Shown here piece after piece: positions 1 to 64,000 of a stretch of 64,000 bases of DNA. The notes beneath the pieces are model-generated. The model did no database searches, was not told where the DNA came from, and saw nothing but the letters and a program-made list of their open reading frames with translations. This DNA is from Aldrovandia affinis (lineage: Eukaryota; Chordata; Actinopteri; Notacanthiformes; Halosauridae), in assembly GCA_029706075.1 (NCBI GenBank), contig JAINUG010000323.1, positions 496,001 to 560,000 on the forward strand, in the 5' to 3' direction. Position 1 is the first letter of the stretch. Every line of letters starts with the position of its first letter. Made by a program: the position numbers and the translations under genes.

Positions 1-1275
1 TGATTAGATTATTATTATTTTTTAATCATAGAGCATATGCAGGAAAGCTGAGTGGAGTTACATTACATTACAGTAAAATAAAAAATAATTCCCTGCTCCA
101 TTGGACATAATTACATAATTATCAACAACATCAAAAACATCAACAATGCAATATTAACAACACTCAACAATGTAATCAGTTTTTACTTAATGATCAGTTT
201 AGTGATTTCAAAACATTATATTGTCATTTCACAGTGTCACAAGAAGGGTTATTTTTGCAGTTTATTAAGTAGACAGCCTACAGTAAGGGTGCTCTATTGA
301 TTACAGCAATGTTAATTTTTGAATGTTTATGGGTGATTAATTGAGCACATACCTCTAACGAGATTGTTATCTCAATAATAAATCAATATAAATGATCTTT
401 GTCAGGGGCCTCTATGAAGACCCTGTGGCCTCAGCACAAGCGGATTGTTTTGAGGAATCCCCTGCCACGTGCATAACAATGACATGAAATTTTCCCCAAG
501 CCTCATTCAAACTGTTGATTTGAAGTGATCAGGCTTAAGAGGCAAAGTACAGGGCTCTGGGTTGAGTCTGCCTGACAGTTACTGTTACTACTGCTACTGC
601 TACAGCTGAAGAAGAAGAAAGTTGGACAGAAACACACTTACAACAAAAATTAATTCCTGAATGATACATGTGGGATTTTCAACCGGTCATGTGGATAATA
701 ACCGATTGTTCAATTTAAATTGGGAAGTACAACCCCCCCCCCCCACCTCCATTCTAATGAATACTTTCGAGTTAATAATTTATTTTCAATACATTCCGAG
801 TGGCAATCGATTTTTTATGCACATCTTAATTCTACCAACCAAAACCAAAATATATCAGTTGATAATGACTTGTAGTCATTTCACTGTTTTCAAAAGTTGC
901 TGGTGTTCATACACTACACCAACATTTTTTGGTGTGAAACACTACAGCACACTAGTTTTTTGATAGCTAACAACATAGAGGCAAAATTGTAGACTTATCT
1001 TTGGCATAAAACAGAAAATAATTGCATGGAGATGGATACGTATGGCTACTAACCATCAGCAGTCCATTTCTTGAGGTAGCATTGCATACTTAATTTACCA
1101 GAAGCTATCTAAAGCGAACCCTGTTACTGTTTTGAGTTACATGCAGTTAGCACACTTCTTGGCACCTAATGTAAACATCCACTGACATTTATTACAATTT
1201 CTCAAGTAAAAGTGACATTGCAATTGATGTAATATGGCATAAGTGTAATTAAGCATTTATGTTAATTTACAGAAA
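1..1275. other. upstream intron of frmpd4, no recognisable element
   Basis: AT-rich sequence with a C10-type homopolymer near 734-744. No exon, repeat family or RNA gene could be recognised. By position it is intron between the unseen first exon and exon w1. Confidence 0.4.
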
Positions 1276-1277
1276 TA

Positions 1278-1802
1278 CAGGTAACTGCCAAAATAAAAGG
1301 AATGCCAATATAAAGTGTCTTAATAGGGCGTTGGGCCACCATGAGCCGCAAACAGCTTCAATGCGCCTTGGTATTGATTCAAAAAATGTCTGGAACTTGA
1401 TTGGAGGGATGCTAAATCATTCTTCCAGAATAAATTCCATAATTTGGTGTTTTGCTGATGTGGGGTGGAAAACGCCGTCTCAGGCGCCACTCCAGAATTT
1501 CCCATAAGTCTTCAATTGGGTTGAGATCTGGTGACTGAGATGGCCATGGCATATGGTTTATATAATTTTCATGCTCATCAAACAATTCAGTGACCACTTG
1601 TGCCCTGTGGATGGGGACATTGTCATCCTGGAAGAGACCACTCCCATCAGGATAGGATGGCTTTGTATTTATTGGTGTTTACCTTGCCCTCTAAGGGGTT
1701 GAGTGGGCCTAAACCATCCCAAGAATATGAACCCCACACCATAACAGAGCCGCCAGAACCGTTCATTTACTCAAATGTTTCCTATATTTTGGCAGTTACC
1801 TG
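1278..1802 (-). mobile_element. 525-bp deleted Tc1/mariner element, family B
   Basis: Inverted ends start caggtaactgcc on the left and finish ggcagttacctg on the right, each next to a TA (1276-1277 and 1803-1804). The inside is the C-terminal part of a Tc1 transposase on the minus strand (1412-1597 includes [18 protein letters not shown], with the last catalytic Glu). The N-terminal two thirds are missing, so it is non-autonomous. The same deletion form occurs at 7716-8253. Confidence 0.85.
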
Positions 1803-1804
1803 TA

Positions 1805-3689
1805 TGTACTGCATAAAACGTAACTACACTACTATACTGATTTGAATTGAACCATTATTTGCAGATTAATTGTTTTATTTTTGTGGCATAGACATTGTTG
1901 AGCAACATAGGACAGTGCCCCTTGTTAAACTGGCTTATAATAGTGCTTCCTCCTATCTATTGGTTAAAACTCAAGTTATAGAGTGTATCAAATCTGCACG
2001 TGTGCGCCCTTGTTGTCTGAATTAGAGTCAAATGAAATCCGCCCCAGTAGTACTTGATCTGCTGGAAAGACTGATTGTCTCAATTCCTAACAAACAGGTC
2101 TGCAAAGGGAAAAAATGAAATCTCAGCAGCAGTCAACCAGCTACTTCGGATGTATTTTTGAGTTAGGAATAACAAGCAGAAGCTGATATACCTGGGTAAA
2201 TAATTCCACATTGAAATATACTGTTGGTTTAAAAATACACTGCAATTGTGTTGTTGTATGGTGGTAAGTTGGGGTGTTGTTGGATGAAATCTGCAAACAT
2301 TTTTTGGGAGGAATTTTGTCTTCATGCAACTAATGGAGAGAAAGGTTCAGTGCATTTCCACATACAGAGAGCCGCCATCCCCACAGGCTTCCCAGTTCTT
2401 TCACAGAATATCAATGGCCATCTTCCTTTAATGAGCCAATTGAGAAAGTTCTGAAAGCGCCACGCTCTGACGAAGTTCATTTGTTGAAGTTTGAGTCTAA
2501 GTCAGAGGGGGCAAATGTCTGATGACAATACATTTGTCACAGTGGCACCTCTTGTTGCGGTCCGATTATACGTGTGGATGATCTGTGCTTCCCTGATGGG
2601 ATAAGTGTGATTAATTCACATATAATAACAAATTCACATAAACATTAGCTGCAGATTGGTGATCCTTGCTAAAATCGGCAAGCTGATTATTCACAGAAAC
2701 AGCTTTAGAAACAGCACACACACACACACATACAGTATGCATACACGCACACGGAAGCACTGCACATAATTAAGAGCCCTTGTATATGGGAGAAACACAG
2801 AACGCATTATTTATGAATAAGGGGGGAGCTCCATACATTGATTGACAGGCCTTTAAGGTGTAATGTCACAATGAGCTGATTGTTCGAAGCTTAACACCAC
2901 CCCAGCTCAGGCGCCCCTCTTGTAATGACCCATTCTGAGAGAGACATTTGGTGACATGTATTTACAAAGAGATAGTATTACACTAACAATATGGAGGATA
3001 CAGAGGGCTTTGTTAAATGCTTGTGCTTTTAAGTATGTTGCCAAGCAGGACGCGAAACCCAATCGGCGAGCTCCCTCAGACACTCTCGGATGTACATGCA
3101 CTGGTGAGGTGGATCACATTCCTTACAGTGCCGCTTGGTTTTGAAACGGCGAGAAGTCACGGTCTCTTTTTTTGTTTTTCTCATGCGGTTTACTCTAATC
3201 TGAGAGTGGTGGTACGACCAACTCTTTCCCAGTCTTTCAGAAGTACCTCGTTTCCAATTCCACGTGTCCACGTAGAGGTCACACTCTCTGTGGAGAAGCA
3301 CAGGTCAGAGTGCAGTGTCCAGAAGCCTCTCGAGCACATAGTAAATGCAGCGATCCGTCTGTGAGACGTGGTGCTACTTATTTTCATATGACACTCTATA
3401 AATATAAACGTTTAGGAGAGTCTGTAACACAATGACCTCCTCCAGCAAATGCAACACAGTCTCTCTGCATCATCTTTGTTTTTGGATTTGCATTCCAGTG
3501 ACATTTTTTTGGTCTAGTTTACTGTATTAGTGTCTAACTTTATTACTTGAGAATGCATCTACTCCTTGCATATTGGGAGCTGTTTGCGGGAATTTGAATA
3601 GATTCTGCGCAATACAACAACAGCAACCTTGCAGTGGATGCTGGTGTCACAATAATCCTTCATATCGCATTCTGTGTTGGAAACCAAAC
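1805..3689. other. frmpd4 intron, mostly unique sequence
   Basis: No exon or transposon was recognised. A CA-rich microsatellite lies at about 2715-2760. A TTGATTGACAG motif (TALE homeodomain-type) occurs near 2840-2850. The short open frames around 2907-3387 overlap on both strands and have no family resemblance. Confidence 0.4.
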
Positions 3690-5040
3690 CAAATCCAAAC
3701 ATCTGGATCACAATTATTCACACCCCTAACTATTATTTTATATTTAATCCAACAAAAACAAATCTTCATAAATATACAACTTATTTGAAGTTCATTGGAA
3801 GGTTATGGAACTATACAGTGGCCTACAATGATTTCCTGTTTCCCTAGGGTATAAAAAGGAGGGAACACATGTTTGAAATACTGTGGTCATCCATCATCAT
3901 GGTGAAAGGCAAAGAACTCCATGAAAGCTTCAGACAAAAGGTTATTGACCTCTACAGATCAGGAGATGGCTACAAAAAATCACTAATAAGTTAAAGATAC
4001 CGCTTTCCACTGTTGTGTCAATTATTAGGAAGGTTAAGGCCAATGGAACAGTGGCTAACCTGCTAGGTAGAGGACGCAAGTCTATCTTGCCCCCACGTAT
4101 AGTGAGACGGATGGTTCGAGAAGCAAAAAGAAGTCCAAGGGGCACAGCTCAAGATCTCCAAAACAACCTGGCATCTTGGGGTTACAAGGTGTCTAAAACT
4201 ACTATTCGACGACACCTACAGTACATGACAATGACCTTTATGGCAGTTACAAGAAGGAAGCCTCTTTTGAAGACAATTCACAGAAAAAGGGATCTTGAAT
4301 TCGCCAAACTACAGCTGAACTACAATTGGAACTGTGTCTTGTGGTCAGATGAAACAAAAATCGAGCTTTTTGGACATGCACATCAGCATTATGTTTGGCG
4401 TCCAAAGAATGCAAGTAATGTTGTAAAGCACCTCGTGCCTATGGTGAAACATGGTGGTGGATCTTTAATGCTTTGGGGTTGTTTTGCATCCACAGGCCCT
4501 GGGGCCCTTATTAAAACAGATGGAACCATAAACTCCAGCATGTACCAATACATTTTGTCCAAAAACAAAGATCAATGTCCTGAGGTGGCCATCTCAGTCT
4601 CCAGACCTGAATTGAACATTTGTGGTTTGAACAAAAAAAAGCAGTCCACAAACGTCAACCCATGAATCTGAAGGAACTAGTTACTGTTGAGGACATCCCC
4701 CCAAGAAGTTCCTCCAACCTCGTACGACACTACAGAAGGCGACCACTTGCTGTTATAATGGCCAAGGGAGGAACCACAAAGCACTGATAACAATGGTGTG
4801 AATATTTGTGATTCTTGATTTATGAACCGTTCGATTGTGGTTGCTGCCAATGCATTATTATTAAACAATATAATTTTCTGTATTTTGTGAGCATTAAATA
4901 AAGCTCACTACTCATATCGTTTATTTCATATGATCTCCTGAGTCTACTGTAGCTCATGACTTGTAGTGTTTATTTTATACAGCCTTTTTTGTTCGTATTT
5001 AACTCATCAAGGGTCATAATCATTTTTGACCTGACTGTAT
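3690..5040 (+). mobile_element. Tc1/mariner element, family A, copy 1 (dead)
   Basis: Subterminal inverted sequence is visible: atcacaattattcacaccc near 3708 and its partner near 4795-4820. The transposase is on the plus strand from ATG 3900 (start MVKGKELHESFRQKV), with a stop near 3991, then an open frame 4015-4665 with helix-turn-helix and VLWSDETK (first catalytic Asp intact). About 105 bases carrying the second Asp (present in copies 2 and 3 as QQDNDPK) are deleted at about 4565, and the frame then shifts. The left outer end could not be matched to the right end. Confidence 0.8.
3900..4765 (+). pseudogene. Tc1-type transposase pseudogene (family A, copy 1)
   Basis: Cut-and-paste DDE transposase remnant. 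Visible parts are the N-terminal helix-turn-helix, the basic GRGRKS segment, WSDETK, the glycine-rich WGCFASTGPG stretch and, out of frame, the SPDLNPIE region. A premature stop and an internal deletion of the second catalytic Asp make it inactive. Confidence 0.85.
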
Positions 5041-5044
5041 ACTG

Positions 5045-5400
5045 TAGCTCTCGGAAGCTAAACAGAAGCAGACCTCAGACAGGGCAAGGGTTTTCCTATG
5101 TAAGTGGTGTTGGTTTGCCACTTGGCAGAACTGTGCCCTCCTGATCAAATGATCCAAATGGCCTGGTGCATTGATGGGAATGCTGTGCTGTGGGAGGTGC
5201 TGTGTTTCAGATGAAACATGAATCGCAGGTCCCACCGCACTCAGATCACTTAAAATGCACTCAAGGTGCCTGGAGCTCATTGGTGCTCATTGTTATTTGA
5301 TTAAATGCTAGTCATTTAGACTTTACACAGTTTCTCCTCAGTCTTCTCAGCCCCTGTAAGTGGTTTGATATATGGCTTTGGTAGTGCTGGTGGCGAGCAT
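5045..5400 (+). mobile_element. 5S rRNA-derived SINE remnant
   Basis: The segment ctctcggaagctaaacag at about 5047 matches the 5S rRNA internal promoter region (tctcggaagctaagcag). Further on, gtgctgtgtttcagatgaaac with a following ggtccc matches the body I recall from fish SINE3-class elements. It starts directly at the right end of the Tc1 copy. Both ends are uncertain. Confidence 0.6.
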
Positions 5401-6585
5401 AAATACCGCATATTACTTGTATGAAACTTCAGTGGTTTAAGTTTTAAGCGTAGGTCTTAGGCAAAATCTCACAAGTATTGTGTGCCTGTATGCTAGACTT
5501 AGGGGTGTGTTTGCTCCTCCCTGAGTTTCAGAAGTGACCCAGGATCCACATTAACACAATACATTTCCCTCTCAATGTGACAGTGTCATAGTCATCACTG
5601 TCAATTTCCAATGTACACATAATGGCATGGAATGACGTTCAATCAAAGAAAATCACATTTTCCCAAAAATAGGTTGAACATTGGTGGCAACCTTTCATCA
5701 TAAAAAAGGCTTTAATCAACGGTACTTTTATGTTCCATACTGTAGGCATCTCTCGATTGTTGTACAAACCTCCTCTTGACATTGTTTTAATCAAATCTTC
5801 CCCCGGGACAGTAGGCTTTCTGAAGAACAGAGTGACAGCTAAGCACAAAGCTAATTTCATGCATCTGAAATCACTGGAGGGAAGCATGCCCGTTTGTGCC
5901 TAGCTGCTCAAGATTACTTCGTTCGTTTCATTTACACCCAGTGATTAGACCGTGTGGTTTGTTTTACGGCCTTAATATTAAGAGCTTTAGCAACTCTGCG
6001 TTATGACTTTGGGCAGCTTTGAACCATGAAATAGTTTTGCAGCTTAACATAACTCACCTGGCCAGGCTGCTAGGGACAGAGCTGCTCGTGATAATGCCAC
6101 CATGCTTTCTCTTTACTGGACTCAACCGGGTTCCTTATTAAATTAAAATCACACCCCCTCCTTCATGCCCCTCCCCCTCCCCAATATTCAAAAGAGTCAT
6201 ATCTGGACACCCAATATTTTGTAGATATTAAACATTCCCTTTCATTATGTCCTCCCCAATATTTAAAATGTGGCTACGCCCTTGATGTGTATACATCGAT
6301 GTATTTTATTCACATTATTTATGAAGTGAGTTTATGCCTACAACGTAGATCATATGAAATGATTTTCTTCTCTCTTATTAAACGCCATAAATCCCACCCC
6401 ACATAAAATGTGCACACCCAGCCCGTGCTCCACACACCGTCCCACAATTTAAACATTTCCAGTGGAAGCGCATATCTATGCGATTAGGCTATGGGGCTAT
6501 ATTTTTGCATTGTTCACATTTAAAATCAACATAGTACAGCGGTGTTTCCTGATACTGACCACCCCACCTCCCCCTCCTTCTGCAG
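5401..6585. other. frmpd4 intron upstream of exon w1
   Basis: No repeat family was recognised with confidence. A pyrimidine-rich C/T segment (about 6560-6580) leads into the exon w1 acceptor. Confidence 0.35.
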
Positions 6586-57984
<51,399 letters not shown>

Positions 57985-60420
57985 ACGCTGCCCTCTCTCC
58001 GAAAAGCAAAGCCATACACTGATGCCTGGGTTTACCCTTCCACAGTGTGATCTGCTGTAATTCACCTGTTAATATGTAAAAGACAAATTAATTATATACA
58101 GTACAATATCAAGAAAAAAAATGTTCCTCTTCCTTTAGAGAGCAGGGTAAATAGTAAGAACACAGAATAGCATCTTTCCTCATGTTCTCTTGTGTGTTGA
58201 CTCATTATGTTGCTTTTACCTGTTGCAGTGTAGAAAAGACTGCACTGCTGAGGTTTATTGTGAATATGATTTTGCACATTTCTGCATATAATATTGGTTT
58301 GTGTTGTACATTTTATGACAATTAAAAAAAAAATCTAATCATAATTTTTTTTAAGGAAGCAAATAATATGAATTATGTGTATATATAACTAAATAAATGT
58401 ATGCATATGACACAACAGTTTAGGAGACACAAATATAATTAAAAAACTTTTGTTCATAAGATTTATTTTTTCAGTATTCTTAAACAGTCAATGAAATATC
58501 ATCACACATAATACGTTTAGCTGTCCTGTTGACAGTAGTGCTTTCGCATATTAATTTTAGGAGATTTAATTTCGAATTCATTAATTTGTCACATTTTCAT
58601 TTCTAAATGCTACATCCTTTTTGTCATGCGCTTGGGCCAAATGTTCCAGAAACATACCCAATTCTGAGAAACATCATATTTTTGTTTTCCAGCAAACAAA
58701 TTAAATACACAAAGAACTGTAATCAGAAGTTCATGTTGTCTTTTTTGGTTGGTTTGTGAATGCCATTAGTCATCCAGAGAATCCAAAAGCCCCTGTCAGA
58801 AGTTATAATTTAGCAAATTAGGTTATCGTTCGTTTGTTTTTTGTTTCGTTGAAGTTGTTTCAGTTTCTGACTTGAATTTATGACTACTAGTGTGAAACGA
58901 TTTAATTATTTTCACATTTAATATTTCTATAATTCAAACAGAGCTTTTAAATATAACAGGTCATCTCTAAAACCTCATGGGTTATAGCATGTGTATATCT
59001 GTAGTGCCTATGAAATTAGTCACGCATGGTTGAAAAGTATTAATTCTGATATGCTTTCATAACTTTGGGAGTGAATTGGCTGGCTAATTCACAGCCTCTT
59101 TGGCTTGCAGTTTTATTTTTTCTGATGACTTTATTGTCATTGAAAATACTTAATTTTATGAACACTATGCACATATGTCTGTTTTAAATAACAGCATAAT
59201 TGTTATGATAATGATTCTGAAAAAGCTCTGGCCTTGAATGAATTTACAATATTTGTCTGTGCATCAAAGTAATTTGATTGGAGCAATCCTACAACAACCT
59301 AATTTCTTCAGTACTGCACAAATTGATGTGAGGTAAAGATCAAGATGGTTGGTGATCCATTGTCAAAATATTATTTGGCTGCTAACCGTTGCTATGCTTT
59401 GAAAACATCAACAACTGCCCTTTTGGTGAATCCAGTGGTGCCCTCTAATGGTGAATTGTAGTTCTAATACCCTGCCTTGGTGTGTTCTGAGACAGAATGG
59501 GAGTAGTGCCTGAATCCATGGATTATACACATACATTTTTACATTTTCTATGAGAAAGTGTTAAGTGGTTTATACGTCTACAGACATCAAATTGTTATTG
59601 ATTCATTTATTTTTATTTATAAAATAGGGCACTTTTCCTAAACAAAGGATTAGCACATTGATTTCACTGATGTCAGAAATACTTGTTCTGTAACCCATGT
59701 TGTTTCTGGGTTTATCTGTGACAATTTGAGGACATTAAGAGATTAGGAGATATGTACCGTACATAGGCCCAATCCACTAAAGTTTCAAATTTGACAGAAA
59801 TGGATGTACTATAGGCCTGATGTACTGTATCTCTCTATCTGAAAACCCAAAATATTCAACAGTGTATGTGTCAGATTACTGTCCCTTTTTGTTGTCATCC
59901 ACATTGAATCACATTTTGGCTCATTATTCTGGCTCATTATTCATATAAGGATTGTTGTTATAGAAACCCAAATTCAGGTTTTTGTTTCTCCTCTTTGTCC
60001 ACACTATTCTTAGGCAGTCTTGTGTGAGACAGGACACTTTTCATAAAGGCATTTGATTCAGATTTCATCCCAGAAATTAAGATAGAAATACAGTTAAAAG
60101 TTACAGTTAAAAAATATCCTAATTGTCTAATAATTGTAGAGGATTATCCCTAACTAATTTTAAAAAATAGCTAATTGGTTTGGGAGTCTTTTTTATATAA
60201 ATAGCTAGCATTACACTTTTTGGAGTTATAATTTAACTAAAAATATTTGTAGGCCAAAACCCAACTGTTTTATATTCATGTTTGTTGGTATCCAAGACCA
60301 CCTTCGCCATTTTTTTATGTACCATCAACCCATGATAAATATGTAAATAGTGTAAGAAATTTGTGCAATATAAATGCAACATTTCACCCAGCATTGTCTT
60401 GTTTCTCAATCCAGTCTGAT
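57985..60420 (+). other. probable frmpd4 3' UTR and downstream flank
   Basis: AT-rich sequence follows the stop codon without repeats or open frames that I can support. Possible polyadenylation hexamers are AATAAA at 58392-58397 and a TATAAA context near 60372. Mammalian FRMPD4 has a long 3' UTR, so the true end may be kilobases away; it cannot be fixed from sequence alone. Confidence 0.5.
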
Positions 60421-62405
60421 CTGATACACTCTCCTCTCCTACTTTATGGATTAAGAGATGGAGCGTGATGAGGCAACATAGTTTCAGTTTTCTGGAACAT
60501 TCATCATATGGTAGATACTTTCAACAGGGATGCTTATGTATTTAGCAGATTTATTTGTCTGTGAGGTTTTAGTGGGATGACTAAACAAATGAGTTGTCTG
60601 ACTGGGGTGGGGTGAATTAACGGTTAGATTATATTGACCCGTGGATAAATGAAACAAATAATCCCGTGTCCTTAATCTCAGAGAGTCACATTAACACCCT
60701 TTATTTAGGTGCCATGTTAACATTCAGCTGACTAAATTAACCGCACCTGCCTTTAAATGGCACATGACTTTAAAGTGAATTTAGAATATACAGTAAGTTT
60801 GCCATTTTAACATCCTCAGATATTCTATGCATTCAATCCCATAGTGTCTGATGGATAAATAAAAACAAACCTGTGCATAATTGAACAGTTTAACTCTCAT
60901 ATTCAGTGAAACACATTTATTTTGGTGGCTGTGAATATTGCTGAGGACATAAATACAAGAGGAAAAATGCAGTGACCACATGTCTCTGTGACTTGATACA
61001 GTGCCCATTCTTAAGAATAGGAAGTCCATACTCACTTTCTCAAAATGGGATTCTGTAGTAATCCCAATCTAATCAGTCAAAATATAGAATCCAGACTAAT
61101 GGATTATTTTATTTGAAGCACATCCCATATATATATATATGGATGGTATTTATGGATATACAAAAGTGGTGATAAAAAAACAAAGTAGTAAAACAACAAT
61201 AGATTGATTATTTTGATAGATTTTTTTTTTTAAAAGTGTAATAGAATTTAAAATCAGTGTGCGGATATTTTCTTTACTTTTCATGTATTCTCATGCATCC
61301 TGCCTCTGTGAAGTTACCTGGATATGCGTGCATTCAGCTCTACTACAGAATTTGATTAACCATCATGTTTCACTCAGTTGTTCAACAGTACTTTTTGTTA
61401 AATGCAAACAAAAAAATGTCTCTGGTATTTTCTTGAGTGATGCCATTCAAATTGCTAGGCTAGAATGCTGTTCTGCTTTCCTCACAAAGGCCCCACAGTC
61501 TGCTAGATTATGTGAAGCACAAGGCCTCAGCTGACTGCAGAAGGAGAAAATTCAGTTAGGTTTTTTTTTAATATTTCAAAGCAGGGGAGTTGCCGTGCAT
61601 GAGCCGGCCTGCACAAGTAAATGAAACCGCTACAGTGTGGCCTTCAGGTTGATCACCGGAGGTGCTGGGGCACATCCATGTTTTTGGTCAGATCGATAAT
61701 TACATTGTTCTACCAATTCAATAAAGATTCCAGGTTTGATAACGGCCATGATATAAGAAGAGAAAAAATTACAATGCATTGATGTGTCATGTGGTGCGTC
61801 CATATAGCGGGTATGCTGAATTTTCCATAGTACCCTGTTTATAAAAGCATACAGCAATAAATATTATTTATTAATTGATATTAATTTAGAAGGCCGTCAT
61901 TGCATAGGCATAGGTATAGCAAGAATAGCAAGGAAATAGCAAGTTAGAAATATTGTATGTGATTACGCATCAAGCATACGTCACATATTATTCATATATT
62001 ACCCTTATTATGGAGAGGGATTTCATGAAAGTTTTTTATGAAAGGCAAATTGATGTGGTGGCCATATTGAATTTTGTATGCATAAAACCCTTTTTGTAAG
62101 AGTGTCTGGCTATTCATATATTATCGCATGTGGAGTAGTCACAATAAAGGTTTAGTTATTACACATTCAAATATACCTGTGAAGCACAATCTACCAACTA
62201 CTCGTAAATGCAAGACAACGGTCAATTTTTCATTGGGACAGACCAATATTGTGCCCTGGCTAATGTGTGATTGTTTATACAAACAAATACACTGGCATGA
62301 CAAAATAATATATCCTTATGAATTTATTACATTTTACAAAACCCAGATGTGTGAATGGTCAACCATTGTCACATTGCTTTACAACCCTTAGACTGGAGAT
62401 GAATA
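60421..62405. other. downstream flank, no gene recognised
   Basis: AT-rich sequence, no convincing open frame. A (TA)n patch is near 61128-61140. The stretch around 60620-60780 is somewhat richer in complex motifs, without clear meaning. Confidence 0.35.
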
Positions 62406-62407
62406 TA

Positions 62408-63975
<1,568 letters not shown>

Positions 63976-64000
63976 TATATGGTACTTTAGCTCAGAAAAT

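Overview
The window is ray-finned fish (teleost) nuclear DNA. Vertebrate split genes, GT-AG introns, long CT/GA and AT microsatellites and a dense fish-type repeat load (Tc1/mariner, hAT, CR1-like, L2-like and RTE-like LINEs, a Ty3/gypsy element, and tRNA- and 5S-derived SINEs) all point that way. I see no sign of a prokaryote or a virus. The species cannot be named from the sequence.

One host gene explains almost all real coding sequence. It is a plus-strand gene I recognise as frmpd4 (FERM and PDZ domain containing 4, also called Preso/Preso1), a postsynaptic scaffold. I could place fifteen coding exons by joining reading frames across splice sites: 6586-6702 (N-terminal part with the first half of the WW region), 29925-30085, 32200-32302 and 35611-35656 (end of WW region, PDZ), 37985-38089 through 52463-52601 (FERM F1, F2, F3), 53498-54442 (acidic linker) and 54824-57984 (long C-terminal exon). 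All joins keep phase and give 1890 residues in the window. The start codon lies upstream of base 1. Downstream of 57984 there is AT-rich 3' UTR or flank, ending in a nearly full-length Tc1 element at 62408-63975.

The introns are where most of the DNA is. The first intron (6703-29924, 23 kb) holds Tc1 pieces, a 5'-truncated and an intact SINE, a broken hAT transposase gene, an RTE-like remnant, a tandem pair of SINEs and a degenerate Ty3/gypsy element with integrase placed before reverse transcriptase. The 7.4-kb intron 43751-51147 holds a CR1-like LINE interrupted by an L2-like LINE fragment, next to a Tc1 copy that is itself interrupted by a SINE.

Points most worth checking: (i) the WW domain of this FRMPD4 has lost several signature residues although the exon lengths are preserved; (ii) the last exon runs 642 codons past the ETT(V) C-terminal PDZ ligand known from the mammalian protein, with a good splice donor exactly at the right base, so two C-termini are possible; (iii) two introns begin with minisatellites touching the splice donor, one of which is a 33-bp array carrying seven regularly spaced CCAAT (NF-Y type) boxes and is open in the exon's reading frame; (iv) two acceptors use enormous CT microsatellites as their polypyrimidine tract; (v) a SINE family here has at least three different tRNA-like heads on one conserved body and tail.
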